Positions 1-11,169 are shown, numbered from the stretch's first letter. The stretch: DNA of 26,425 nucleotides from Gnetum montanum (GCA_015680685.1 MNCI01009539.1:1-26425), one strand, 5' to 3'. Notes: generated by a model from the sequence alone, not told the origin. Numbers and translations: made by a program.

Positions 1-539
1 TAATTAAGAGCACATCTATTACAATATGCAAGATGTGTGTTGAAACCACCAGTATTCAATTGTACTTGTATGTGGCAACCACAGAAAAGAAAGGCATCTA
101 GTGACTAACTATAGAAAAAATTGCAGTTCTATAATGTACATGGAACTAGTAGAGATCCTTAAAAGTGTATATATTGATAAGATGGATGAGATGGAGTAGA
201 TCTAGATCCAACTCTTTGAAGTAGAACATAGGGAAGAATTAGACGTAGATTAGGAAGAGTTAGAAGTACCTGATACTTTTGAACAAGAGGCCTTATAATT
301 AAAGTCTTTTCCAACATCCTTAGAGTATGTATAATTAGATAATAAAAAACTAGTAATCATAAATGCCCAACTAATCAAATAATAGAAAGAAAAGTTACTA
401 AAAGTAGTCAAAAAATTGTTAATAATCTTTTCTTGATTATATGATAAGATAACATGAATAAATCCATACATATGATAGTATTAAATCTACACAAACTCCA
501 CTATCAAACCCAAGAGATAGCCACAAAGAAGATTGAATC

Positions 540-1130
540 AAAAGGTAAAATAGGTTGCTAAGAAGAAAGCTAAAAAGGTTCTCAAGGATGGATTCATCTA
601 TCTAATGGAAAATAGTGAGAGGATAAGTCCACCTATTATTATACCAAAGAAATGAGGGCAATGGAGTATTTGTATAGACTTCAAGTTATTGAACATGGCC
701 ACTTTTAAAGACCATTTTCATTATCAATTGTGAACCAAGTGTTGGACACTATTGTAGTGTAAAACTACTATAGTTTTTTGGATGGGTATAGTGTTTACAA
801 TTAGATCAAAATTCCTCTAGAAGACTAGGCCAAAACAACATTCACAAGTTCTTAGGACACTTTTTCATATAAAAATATGCCCTTTAGCCTATGCAATGAT
901 TTTGCAACCTTCCAATACCTAGTTCCTAGTGTCTTTTAGTAGAAAATTGGAAATGGTGTAGAAATATTCATATATGAATTCTCCACCTATGGTGTTGATT
1001 TTGAATAAGCATTAACTATCTTGAGTAGATACTAAAATGATGTGTTGAAAGAAACCTACTATTCAACTAGTAGAAGAGCCATTTGATAGTCCAAAAGAAC
1101 ATTGTATTAGGGTACTAAATTTTAGAAAAA
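540..1130 (+). pseudogene. Reverse transcriptase remnant of gypsy element 1
   Basis: RT copies element RNA into DNA. Readable motifs in order are GFIYLMENSE and PPIIIPKK near 590-650, CIDFKLLNMATF near 670-710, the motif A block FLDGYSVYN with its catalytic Asp codon at 781-783, then FATFQYL near 900-920. The active-site box normally reading F(V/M)DD reads F-I-Y-E at 967-978, so both Asp residues are lost. Frameshifts and stops split the domain. The pseudogene call is secure; the subfamily (Athila/Tat-like) is inferred from motif style. Confidence 0.8.
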
Positions 1131-1369
1131 AAGAATTGAGGTGGACCTTAAAAGATAAGGGTCATCCAAGGGATTACTAGACATCCTCAAATAGTTAAAG
1201 ATGTAAGGTCATTCTTTGGACTTACTGGTTACTATAAAAATTTCCCTAAAAACTTCTCAAAAATCACTAGGTTTCTTGTTGAACTTATTAAGAAGGATGA
1301 AACATTTGAATAGATCAAGGAGTGCAAATAAGTATTCCAACACTTGAAGTAGAAGCTCATAGAAACTCT

Positions 1370-1900
1370 AATTATTTGTACCTTTGGTTGGTCAAAACCT
1401 TTTCATATCATGACCGATGCATCCAACTATGCATTAGAAGCATTGCTTATACAGATGGATGATAAAAAATGTTAATACTACATCCATTGTACAAGTCAAA
1501 GTATTATGGATGCATAACTTAATTACACCACTACAAAAAAGAAAATCTTGGCAGTGGTGTATGATTTGAGTGATTCATGCACTATATGCTTAGATACCCA
1601 ATTTTTTTGTATACTGATGATAGTGCAATTTTCTTCCTTATGAATAAACTAATAGTGAGCCCTTGTGTTATATGGTTGTTGGTCATCCTACAAGAGTTTT
1701 ATTTGACAATGATAGATAGAAAGGAAACTGAGAATGTGATAGCTGATCATTTATCTTGGTTAAGATTGCTTAACAAGACCAATGAAGAGCCCTTATCTAA
1801 CCAATTTCTAGATGAATGTTTCTTTGCTAAGGCAACTGAAGTTCAATCACCAAGGGTTACAAATTTGTATGATGACTTCCTCTTATATCTACTTATATAG
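1370..1900 (+). pseudogene. RNase H remnant of gypsy element 1
   Basis: RNase H removes the RNA strand during reverse transcription. The block around 1402-1560 reads FHIMTDASNYALEALL, with the catalytic-type Asp codon at 1416-1418, then a stretch equivalent to LNYTTTKKKI where the family normally has TTEKE. The longest open stretch here, 1577-1900 (107 codons), is in the true frame. It contains the YTDDSAIFFLMN block, LQEFYLTMIDRKETEN and ADHLSWL, which are the usual RNase H end and linker to integrase of plant gypsy elements. A TAG stop closes it. It is a fragment of a decayed polyprotein, not a separate gene. Confidence 0.8.
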
Positions 1901-2039
1901 GAGACTTATGCAGAATGGGACCATAAGAGGAAGCAACCATTCCTTCACTAAATCAAATACTACCTTGAGATAGAGGAAAACCTCTATAAAATTCCACTAA
2001 TGGCTTAGTATGATGGTATTTACCTAATATAGATTAACT

Positions 2040-2656
2040 AAGAGTTCTCCAAGATGCTTATGAAGGTTCTTATGGGTATCATTATGCAAGAAGGAGAATG
2101 ACCATAATAATCCTCATGGTAGGATATTTCTACCCTAAAATCTTTAGGGATGCCAATAATTTTATTCATTCATGCAAGTGATGTCAATGAGATGGACGTA
2201 TGACATCTAGGATGAAAAGACCACAATAGTGGATCCAACCATTAGAGTCTTTTAACCTTTGAAGAATTGATTTCATAAGACCCATCAATCCCGTGTCCAA
2301 TAAGAACTCTTGCATTATTGTTGTTGTTAACTATTGTACCAAATAGGCTAAAGCTATAGTTGTTACTAACTATAGTTATTCCGCTACATCTTATTTCCTT
2401 CAACAATAGGTGGTAAATACGTTTAGTATGCCTAGGGTACTACTTTCTTATAATTGAACCCATTTCACAAGTACTACCTTTTGAAAGTTAATGTAACACT
2501 TGGGGGTTGAACATAAACCTACAACACCTTATCATCCTTAGGCCAATGATCAAGCTAAGATAACTAATAGGCAAATCACAAAAATTCTAACAAGGAGCAT
2601 TACTAGGTATAGGAAAGATTGGAGGACTAAACTTAATGATGCCCTTTGGGCATACC
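2040..2656 (+). pseudogene. Integrase remnant of gypsy element 1 (truncated)
   Basis: Integrase inserts element cDNA into host DNA. The zinc-binding end is seen as DAYEGSYGYHYARR with later Cys codons near 2175-2190, and the core begins with RIDFIRPIN, whose first catalytic Asp is intact at 2269-2271. The second Asp position reads Tyr (2449-2451) and is followed by a TGA where Gly is expected. The catalytic Glu position reads Lys (2557-2559). Second to third position spans 36 codons, the expected DX35E spacing, so the assignment is firm. The domain ends at about 2656, before the C-terminal GPY/F-type region that element 2 retains. Confidence 0.82.
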
Positions 2657-2665
2657 TGTAACACA

Positions 2666-2707
2666 TCTATTAATTATTTATAAAATATCTTATAAATAAC
2701 TAATAGA
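2666..2707. repeat. AT-rich inverted repeat (hairpin) at the element 1 breakpoint
   Basis: Two 18-base arms, 2666-2683 and 2690-2707, are reverse complements with one mismatch, separated by the six bases AATATC. The hairpin starts about ten bases after the last recognisable integrase codons of element 1. It could be a cruciform-prone breakpoint or part of an unidentified insertion. No CTRR end typical of a Helitron 3' terminus follows it. Confidence 0.8.
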
Positions 2708-3705
2708 GATGCTACAAAACCCTAAGGATCTAAATTTAACCTTGATTTACTAACTCAAAAAGAAGTGGTAATATAGATAAAAATTATTAATTAGAAGCAT
2801 AAATATAGTAGTTAAATATAGCATAGCAAAATTTTATAATACTCGCATATATAATTAAATAAAATTTATTAAGTAAAATTTGATATTTATACAGCCATGT
2901 TGTCTAAAAATTCCATTAGTTACATAATAAAATAATGCATGAAATATCATTCACAAAAACACTTATTTTATATCATTCGAACATCTAGAAATAAATTTAT
3001 TTGCATTTTAAGTTTACCCAATTAAATAATAAAATATTAATATATAATTAGTGAAATTAAAATTTTCCCAGACATATATCACCCACCGAAATAAAAACAT
3101 TTCTTGTAATCTCATGGTTCCAACAACATAGATGTAAAATTCATATTTATCATACTTTATTATTTATTCACAAAAATAGACACATGGCTCAAATATCTAA
3201 GAAGTGTACAAGGTTTTTATTTTAAAAAAATATAAATTATATAGAAATTATTTTCAAGATGAGAGGGTCCATCTTGTATAGAATTGATTGACCTTTTGTT
3301 CTATGTCCATCTTCCAACATTTCTTTGCCTAGTCTAGACTCTCTATATCAAAATGTAGGAGGAGTAAGAACTCCTTAAATAATAAAGGTTATTTTATTTT
3401 ACTCTTCATGGAGCATAAAGGTTATGGACTAAAAGTTTTAGGTTGCAGGTTAGAGAAATTTTTTTAATAAAATATTCAAAAATGTGTTCTAGATTAGAAA
3501 TGCCATTAATTTTCCAAACATTAAAAAGAAATCAAATTATCCAAGGAAATCCATAAATAAAAAATTTATATTTTATATAGTCATCTCCAAAGGCTAGGTC
3601 TTCGTTATTCTTACTGCTAAATGAATATATTGATAGATCTTGGAATAACCTCATTACTATCATTGGATTATCCTTGTGATTCCAAACAAGTCTTTAATGG
3701 TCGGG
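2708..3705. other. AT-rich noncoding stretch, nothing recognised
   Basis: About 1 kb of AT-rich DNA lies between the truncated element 1 and the left LTR of element 2. I see no ORF with family resemblance, no RNA gene and no clear repeat unit. It does not visibly match the 3' flank or 3' untranslated part of element 2. Confidence 0.5.
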
Positions 3706-3790
3706 TGATGAATTATTTTTTTCTTCATCCCTAATATCAAAGTACAAGCTTCGTTATTGGATATTGAATATCATGGGATGCATGCCTGGG

Positions 3791-3798
3791 TATAAATA
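3791..3798 (+). promoter_or_regulatory. TATA box of the element 2 left LTR
   Basis: TATAAATA occurs 85 bases into the LTR, followed by GCACTTGGGCACACG. The same block recurs on the minus strand at 21480-21451, matching at 27 of 30 positions, which supports a conserved core promoter. The right LTR has a decayed form (TACAAAAT at 17990-17997). Confidence 0.65.
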
Positions 3799-3968
3799 TA
3801 GCACTTGGGCACACGATTCATTAATTCCATTCCTTAGTGGTTAGCGAAGCTCTTGCATTTTATTTTCTCCAGAGTTAGAATATTTTCTACATGCACATAG
3901 TAGGAGTCAAAGAGTGTGCAAATTTTTGTTCAAGCACTAATGTACCTAAGCATCTCAATGTGAATGAC

Positions 3969-3974
3969 AATAAA
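3969..3974 (+). terminator. Polyadenylation signal of the element 2 left LTR
   Basis: AATAAA lies 178 bases after the start of the TATA box. The right LTR has the same hexamer at 18162-18167, and the inverted LTR has it at 21303-21298, 177 bases after its TATA start. Conserved spacing across the copies supports a real R-region poly(A) signal. Confidence 0.6.
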
Positions 3975-4675
3975 GAAGAGCTTTTCTAATCAAACCTTGT
4001 AGCACCTAGAATAGATTAATGCTTTCTTTATGCATTTAATATTCATGCATTCTACTTTAATAAATTTTAACTAAGCAATTAATATCTATTAAATATCAAA
4101 TATAAGTACGACCACTTCAAGCATACATTTAACACTTGGTAATCCCATTAGCGCTTAATGTTTGGTAACCCAATAGCACTCTAACATGTTTAGGATGTGT
4201 ATGGAAAGTGGGAACAAATGCTTATGTTAGGATTAGTTAATTGTTAGTTAGTTATTAGATTAATTTAACATTTATTACCTATTTCTAGCACTTAGGAAAC
4301 TTAAACCATAAAAGAAAAAATGATAAAAATTAGATTCCTTAGTTACACTTAATCATACACTTACACTTTACAAGTGGAATTAAGAAGAAAACAATTATAA
4401 TGGTTAGATCCACCTCCTAGAAATTGGTGTACTTCAGGAGCTAAATTCTATAGAATTCAACTAGATTGTTGAGTGAACACTAGTGATTTGTATGGTTGGA
4501 TGTAGGGTATACATAATGCTCATTATTAGCATCATTATGGGGGACTTTAGTTAGCTATGTGTTGTATCCAGGACTTAGTGAAATTATTTAAAATCATTGT
4601 AATGAACCCCTCAAAGCTAAATCATTCAACTAACAAAGTATATTACAAGCACATTATTTTTCTTGGATAACTAAA

Positions 4676-6640
4676 ATGACTTCTTCTCATAGGGATGATT
4701 CTCTGCCACGGTTCGAGCATACATCCAATTAATAAAGGAATGAATAGCCAAATCAGCCAATGCCCCAATAATGCAGAGTGATAGATACTCATCCTAATGA
4801 GTATGTGCCAGACTTCACCTTCACCCTACATTAAGATGAACAATTCTGGTGGAGGGACATGGAGGGTAACTTTGTGTTGCCACTCAATTGATTAATTCTT
4901 GTGATGCTACACCAAACACTTATGAGGTTGGAAATCTAGGAACTCAATGCTGAATATGTTGTGCAAGACCATGACTATCAGGATTACCATCCCACTGAGG
5001 CACAACACAAAAGATATTAGTAACAAGAGAGGTGCTATGAAGCATCAAAGAAAAAATAGTTCAATAACCTCTTATTTCTACTAGGCCAAAAAGATAGTAA
5101 GGATTCCTTCTCTAGGGGTTCTTAATTCATTGAATATCCTCCCCTTGGTTTTGATGAAGGGGCTTGAACTAAAATTTACAGTCCACTATAAACAATCCTA
5201 GTTTAGGCAAGAATGGGTTCCATGATCATGAGGGATCCAAAGGTGGTAGTCATGGTAGGAATAGGAACAAGCATCATTGTGATGATCATGAGAGGAGGGT
5301 GTGGTAGGCACCATTGTGATGCTAGTCCTCCTTACTCTTCACCTTCAACATCCTTTCTTCCTCCTCTAGCTCTAACTGAAGCTGAGAAGATGTGATCGAT
5401 GGGACAAAGATGATTGTAGGGCCTACTGAACTATTTGAGACTTGAGGTGTGCATAATCAAGGGAGGCCCATCACCATGAAAGAAGGGAAAGAAATGGACA
5501 TCATGGCCACAATGTACATCATAGAGGCTATGATCATGATGATCCTTTACTTGTGAAAAGGAACATGTTAAATATTATAGAGGAAATGAGAGTTCCAACA
5601 AGGTATGTGAAACATAATAGAATCGAGTAGTTAGATATGAACAATATCCCCAAGTTCGAAGGGGGATACAACTCAGATTCACAAAACCATCTTCAAGCCT
5701 TTCATGATGTCTGTGTATTATAGAACATTAAAAAATGGAAAAATTAAAGCTATTTCCAAGGACACTCATCAAATAAGCTAAAAGCTGGTACTAGTCCTTG
5801 GAGTTGGAATCAATCTATAGATGGAGTATGATGCTTTAGCTCTCCAATGTCAAATATCACATGTACTCCTGAGTATCCAACTTGAGAAAGTAGATCTAAG
5901 GTTGGAAACAAGGAACACATAAATCCTTGGATGCAACCATGGGTATGTACTATTCTCTTTTGCATTGATGTCCTAGCCATGGTTATTCTCAAAGGGAGAA
6001 GCTCCACTGTATCATAGATGGACTTCATACAAAAATTCATAAAAGTCTTGGGATCTATGCCTAATGAAAACTTTTAGAATTAAGGATCCATTAGATTCAA
6101 AGGTTGATCAAGTAGGTTGCCAAAGAAGAAGGAGAGTTGAGAAATAGGAAAAGTACAAAAGAATACAATCAAGACTCTTCCATTAGAAAAAGGAAAGTCC
6201 AATTCTATGACAATGAGGAGGAACCACTTGATGAGGTGATGCAGTGAAAGACCTTGTTGTTTTAAAAATCTATTTCTAAGATTTTAGTGAAGGTAGACAA
6301 AATGTGGAACTCTTTGAACAAAAATTTCCAAACCACTCTAAAAATAGCAAAGGAATCTAAAGAGAAAACTAGTGATCATGATCGCAAGCAAAGATAGGAA
6401 GTTGAATGTGCCCACTAAAGGGGTAAAGGAAAGGTTGCTATAGTAGAGGAGGTTGTGCACTCTAAATCATATGATGATGATGGATGTGACACCTACCACT
6501 ATGAATATCCTAATGGATGTTGCCCCATTGTGTCACACTTGTAGGAGTCTAGGGTATATGCTCTAAATCCTAGATTGGCCAAAAGATAAGCACCTAGAAA
6601 GTTGCCTTATCCTCAAGATAATCCTAGGTATTTTCATTAA
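4676..6640 (+). pseudogene. gag remnant of gypsy element 2
   Basis: Gag forms the virus-like particle. A candidate start ATG at 4676 reads MTSSHRDDSLPRFEHTS before two TAA stops. A capsid-like region between about 5640 and 6060 reads KFEGGYNSDSQNHLQAFHDV, then LFPRTLIK and WY, the pattern of plant retrotransposon gag (LFPxTL...A..W). Charged, Lys-rich sequence follows (about 6100-6450), as in nucleocapsid regions, but I see no clean CCHC knuckle. Stops and frameshifts are frequent throughout. The right boundary is approximate. The call rests on the capsid motif and on position between LTR and protease. Confidence 0.65.
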
Positions 6641-7169
6641 TAATAAGCCTACTATTTGAGTGAAGCTCCACCATAACCTATGAGTAGTGTCAGCAATGGA
6701 AGCATTCACAATTATGGAGGATGTCACCACCAAGGAAATATTACCCTTGCTAGCAACCTGATCCATACAAGTATTATGTTTAGTAACCCATTTCTCCATG
6801 TGACTCTTCTAGTTACACCTTATTCCAGCATCACTACTACCCTCTTGAATACTACAAAGCCCAATTTCCAAGAGGGGAATCCCCATTTCCACACTACCCT
6901 CCTCATCCTTTTGCACATGTACCTCTACCCTCAACTTAATTACCACCTACTCCATCAATGCAAGGTGAAAGTTTAGCCTAGCCATAGCAATGTAATTCTA
7001 CAAGGGCTATTAACTTACAACTGGCTCCTTAGCTGAATGGTTTGAAAAGAAGATCCCGAGAAAGACCATTCTTCCAAACCAACAATCCTACAAAGTTTTC
7101 ATAGATATACATGGCTAATAGTCCTACTGTTTCTCATCCTCTACATCCACATTATTTAAGTCCCCTTCA

Positions 7170-7740
7170 AACCAAACAACTTCCAAAGTGCATAACTTCA
7201 TGTTGACCCATGCAGTAATTGATTGAATAATAGCTCATCACCTTCCCAGGAAAATATCTGATCTTGGGAGTCCCTTTATTTACCTGCAAATCACTAGGAA
7301 TAAGCCTTGCAAGGCTCTTCTAGATTTAGGTTTTGGTATAAATCTAATTTCTTATGAGATGTAAAAATTTTGAAACCTTCCTCCACTCAAGAAGAGCAAC
7401 ATTACCTTGAGTTGGTAGCTCAATCCATCACTGTTTCTTTAGGGTTGTGGAGGATATTGTGATAATTGTCTATGGGTAGAATTTTCATACTAATTTCTTG
7501 ATGATCCATGTTGATAACTAAAAGGAGGACTTCCCAATCATCATGGGAAGGATTTGGCCAAGCATCATTAATGCATGACTAGGAATTTGATGCCTCTCCT
7601 TGAAGATTTCCAAGGAAAATGAATTCAGAAAGATAGAGAAGAAGCATGTTCCATGCATTGCGTACAGTGACATAGGATGCAATTGTGTATAGAAATTATG
7701 GTTCATAAATAGTATATCTATCACAACATGTAGGTAGTAT
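7170..7740 (+). pseudogene. Aspartic protease remnant of gypsy element 2
   Basis: The retroviral-type aspartic protease cuts the Gag-Pol polyprotein. The active-site segment reads ALLDLGFGINLIS, with Asp-Leu-Gly codons at 7323-7331, resembling the plant gypsy consensus ALLDLGASVNLLP, with Phe where the conserved Ala or Ser stands. A second block at about 7528-7577 reads EDFPIIMGRIWPSIINA, like FPIILGRPFLATANA of the family. Gag lies upstream and RT downstream. Stops separate the two blocks, so it is not functional. Boundaries are approximate. Confidence 0.7.
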
Positions 7741-8139
7741 GCAAATGTGTCAGAAATCTAAGGGTGCCTATATGCAGTAGCCACAAAAGAAGAGGGCACC
7801 CAGTGGCTGACTATTGATCCTAATAGTAGCTTAATAATTTGCATGAAACTAACTAAGAGCTTGACAAGTGCCTACATTGAAGGCATGGATGAGATGGAGC
7901 AGATCCATTGCAAACTCTTCAATGAACTTGATGACACTTATTGAGGAGAGTGGAAAATCCCTAAGGGCTTTAAACATGAGTCCCTAGAGTTGAAAAGTCT
8001 ACATGAAAACATGGAATATGATTTTTTGGACAATTAAAAGTTGGTGATAATCAATGCCAACCTTGCTCCTGAACAAAAAGAGAAGTTTTTGAAGGTGGTT
8101 AACAAATGGCCAACACCATTCACCTAGTTATATCCTGAA

Positions 8140-8822
8140 CTCACTAAGATTGATCCTAGGATATGCCAACATCACATCTATATAGATCCATCAATGATGC
8201 CAAAAAGATAGCCATAGCAATGGTTGAATCCCAAACTCAAGAAAATCATCGTGGAGGAGATTGAACAACTCCTCAAGGTAGGATTCATTTATCCCATTAC
8301 AGATAGTGAGTGGGTTAGTGCACTTATGATAGTTCCAAAGAAAGGTGGTAAGTGGAGGGTTTGTATTGACTTCAAGCTATTAAACATGGTGACTTACAAA
8401 GATCATTTCCCATTGCCATTTGTGAACCAAGTGTTGGAAACCATATCTAGGCATTGCTTTTACAACTTTTGGATAGTTATAGTGGCTATAACCAAATTTA
8501 GATTGTACTTGAGGATTAGCCCAAAACCACATCGATAAGTTTCTAGGGAACTTTTGCATATAGCAAGATGTCATTTCATCTATGAATGTCCCTGCAACCT
8601 TCCAACACCTTATCTTGAGCATCTTTCAGCAAAAAATTAGTAGTGGGATGGAAGTCTTCGTGGATGCCTTCTCCACCTATGGGGCTACATTTGAGCACGC
8701 CTTGAACTATCTTGAGCAAGTGCTAAAAAGGTGTGTGGAAATTGGAAAAATCCATCTAATGGTCCAAGAACACATTGTTTTAAAGGATAGAATATCTAAA
8801 AGGGGATCAAGGTAAACCTTGA
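8140..8822 (+). pseudogene. Reverse transcriptase remnant of gypsy element 2
   Basis: An open stretch, 8224 to about 8460, reads LNPKLKKIIVEEIEQLL, then GFIYPITDSEWVSALMIVPKKGGKWRVCIDF in pieces, KDHFPLPFVNQVLE and ISRH. These are textbook plant gypsy RT motifs. A frameshift near 8460-8470 moves the motif A block (LDSYSGYNQI, Asp codon 8472-8474) into another frame. A further shift restores the frame for NVPATFQHL and for EVFVDAFSTYG. The active-site F-V-D-D box reads F-V-D-A (8657-8668), with the second Asp replaced by Ala. Two TAG codons at 8209-8217 sit where the family has Gln. The enzyme is dead. Confidence 0.85.
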
Positions 8823-9039
8823 GAAAATAAAGCTTATCCAAAGAATTACCCACTAACCAAAAATTTTCAAAGATGTTTGGTCATTTCTTCATCACACTGG
8901 CTACCACTGACACTTTATAGAGAATTTCTCGAAGATTGTCAAATCATTGGTGGAGCTTACAAAGAAGGATGTTCTATTCATCTAGACTAAGGAATGTGAG
9001 AATGTATTCTAGCAACTTAAGAAAAATCTTATAGAAACT

Positions 9040-9475
9040 CTAATTCTATGAGCACCTTATTGGTCCAGACCATTCCACATCATGATGGATGCATCAAATT
9101 ATGCCTTGGGAGCCATGCTTGTGCAATTGGATGATAAAAAATTTCATTACTACATCCATTGTGCAAGACAAAGCATTGTTAGTGCACAACTAAATTACAT
9201 CACAACAGAGAAAGAATTGATGGTGATGATGTATGCCTTGAATAAATTTAGGCATTATGTGCTTGGTACAAGGTTTTCATGCACACATATCATAATGTAA
9301 TCTAGTTTTGGATGAACATACCAATGGTGAGCCCTTGTATCATATGGTGGCTTGTGATCTTGTAGGAATTCGATATTACAATGGTAGATTGGAAGGAAAC
9401 TAAGAATTTGGTTGCTAACCACTTGTCTCAGTTGAGATGGAAGAACAAAAAGGAGGAGAGACCACTTTATGATCA
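9040..9475 (+). pseudogene. RNase H remnant of gypsy element 2
   Basis: The open stretch 9082-9300 reads MMDASNYALGAMLVQLDDKK, then SAQLNYITTEKELMVMMYALNKFRHYVLG, which is the RNase H core with the first Asp at 9088-9090 and the TTEKE Glu present. It is better preserved than the copy in element 1. After 9300 the frame breaks, but the tail can be followed as VSPCIIWW, EFDITMVDWKETKN and ANHLSQL. A TAG at 9363-9365 replaces the Gln that element 1 keeps as CAA. It follows RT and precedes integrase. Confidence 0.83.
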
Positions 9476-9505
9476 ATTTCCTAATGAACTCCTCTTTGAT
9501 GGTGC

Positions 9506-9763
9506 TATAAATGAACAAGTACCCATTAAACCTAACTAGTACAATGGCATTATTACCTATCTTCTCACTCATGAGATGCCACAAGAGTTGGACCATAGAA
9601 AGAAAAAATAGTTTCTTCACTAGGTGAAACACTTTATAAATGAACAAGTACCCATTAAACCTAACTAGTACAATGGCATTCTTACCTATCTTCTCACTCA
9701 TGAGATGCTGCAAGAGTTGGACCATACAAAGAAACAATAGTTTCTTTACTAGGTGAAACACTT
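9506..9763 (+). repeat. 129-bp tandem duplication between RNase H and integrase
   Basis: Copies 9506-9634 and 9635-9763 lie head to tail, each exactly 129 bases (43 codons), with about six or seven differences. Element 1 has the matching region only once (near 1880-1950), so the duplication arose in this copy or its sublineage after the two separated. Confidence 0.9.
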
Positions 9764-9835
9764 TATGAAGAATAATGGACACCTTTACAAGGTGTTTGTC
9801 AATGGCTTGGTTTGTTGGTGTGTCCTTGATGTTGA

Positions 9836-10121
9836 TCAACTATGCGTTCTCTAAGATGCTTATGAGGGTCCTTGCGGGGGCCACTATACTAGGAGATGCA
9901 CGACCATTAAGATCTTGAAGGTGGGATATTATTGGCCAATACTTTTTAGGGATGCTCACCAATTTATCTTCTCTTATGAATGCTGCCAACGTGATGGTGG
10001 ATTGACCACTCATATGAAGGAACCTTAGCAGTGGATCTAGCCATTGGAACCTGCAAAATCTAGGGCATTATATTCATGGATCCTATCACACCCATGTCAA
10101 ATGGAAAGGCGTACATCATAG
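9836..10121 (+). pseudogene. Integrase of gypsy element 2, N-terminal part (split by copia)
   Basis: The zinc-binding domain reads DAYEGPCGGHYTRR, then KILKVGYYWPILFRDAHQF and YECCQRDGG, matching plant gypsy integrases. The first catalytic Asp, expected in a GIDF-type motif, reads Ile (10070-10072). The reading continues as MDPITPMSNGKAYII up to the copia insertion point at 10121. The sequence resumes at 15074 and the frame continues across the CATAG target site, showing that the two parts were one gene before the insertion. Confidence 0.85.
10117..10121 (+). repeat. Left target-site duplication of the copia element
   Basis: CATAG directly precedes the TGTGG start of the left LTR and is repeated at 15069-15073 after the right LTR. 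Removing the element plus one copy keeps the gypsy integrase in frame, which is strong support for these borders. Confidence 0.93.
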
Positions 10122-11167
10122 TGTGGACCTTTTAGTTTTGGCATGTCAAAACATTAAGAAAAATGAAAGACAAGGTTATTTGTATGTGTGTGTAGTTATT
10201 ATGCATGCAGAATAAGATCTTGGATTTAGACTTGGATTGTGAAAGGTTTTAGACAAGGAATAATGCATTCATCATGCAAGAGAAAGTGAACAAAGATGTC
10301 TTCAACAAACAGAAGATGACTTGGTAGAATTGAAGACTTCATAGACAAAGACATCTATGAGAAAGAGCAGATGTCTTCCATCAAGCAAAGACATCTTCTA
10401 GAATGAAGACTCTAAAAATATGTCTTTTCCAAGCAAAGACATCTTCTTAGAATGAAAGGTAATTTAAGAGATATGTCTCGTGCATAAGTAAGATGTCTTT
10501 CATGATCGTTGGATAGCTATTGCACAAGTTTTGAGATGGATTTGGAAACATCGTTGCTATAAGAAGACTTTATGTGCATTTGGAAATGTGCAAGCTTATT
10601 TGTAATCATTGTACAATCATTTTATAATCATTTTGCATTCTCTATTTCTCCTCATTGTATTATCATTTTGGCATTGTAAAGTGTGTTGTACCTAAATGTA
10701 CAAGGATTAGCAAACTAAGTTGCATTTATCCCTTGTAATTGTTCTCCCTTGTTGCCCTACAAAGTTGATGTGATTCTTGTAGGAAGACATCTTACTTGAG
10801 CTTAATGGGATCCTATGAGATTGAGTTGTTGGTGCTAAGGTACAACACTTCTGTGCAAATCTTAAGATTATAAAGGTTGTGAAAGCCTAGAAATCACATT
10901 TCAAAGCCTAGTGGGACCTTTTAGGGTTGAGTGATTAGTTCTATGATACAACACTCCTAAGTGAAGCTTGAAGACTGTATAGGCTATGGATCCTTCAACC
11001 ACATTTTAAAAGAAGCAAAGTCTAGAGGCATGCTTGCAATCTACCCTCCAAGTGTGGACTACCCAAGTTGGGGAACCACATTAAAATTTGGTGTGTGTAT
11101 ATCTTTAAGTTATAAATTAGGGACATGATTCATCCCCCCAACCCCTTTCTAAGTTCAATTACCCTCA
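10122..11167 (+). repeat. Left (5') LTR of the copia element
   Basis: It begins TGTGGACCTT and ends ACCCTCA. The matching right copy begins TGTGGACCTT and ends ATCCTCA. It contains a cluster of GACATC/GATGTC hexamers within 10295-10497 (six exact copies), plus one at 10786-10791. It is 89 bases shorter than the right LTR; the difference appears to fall in the motif cluster. Confidence 0.93.
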
Positions 11168-11169
11168 AG

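Larger units (their letters stand above)
1..2656 (+). mobile_element. Ty3/gypsy element 1, truncated pol fragment
   Basis: This is a decayed piece of a Ty3/gypsy polyprotein gene, colinear with element 2 (7700-10121 joined to 15074-15400). It begins in the protease-RT connecting region at the window edge and runs through RT, RNase H and the integrase core. It stops after codons reading DALWAY near 2656, where element 2 continues to the integrase C terminus. Many stops and frameshifts interrupt it. The LTRs are not visible: the left end lies outside the window and the right end is truncated. The TAG stop at 518-520 lies in a family motif of the form RQPQRRLNP, where Gln is expected. Family membership follows from similarity to element 2 and from the domain order. 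Nothing suggests it could still be expressed as an enzyme. Confidence 0.85.
3706..4513 (+). repeat. Left (5') LTR of gypsy element 2
   Basis: This 808-bp block matches 17899-18706 in the same orientation. The match is strongest over about 3885-4508, by eye roughly 85 percent identical. It starts TGATGAA and ends ATGTAGGGTATACA. It holds a TATA box and an AATAAA signal in LTR order. The first candidate gag Met lies about 160 bases after its end, a usual leader length. I could not find a convincing primer binding site just downstream. Confidence 0.78.

Noticed and set aside
9255-9839. 194-codon minus-strand ORF with an internal protein repeat, the longest single open frame in the window
   Set aside because: It is antisense to the gypsy RNase H-integrase linker, and its internal repeat is just the 129-bp tandem duplication read backwards. 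The plus strand carries the recognisable family motifs.
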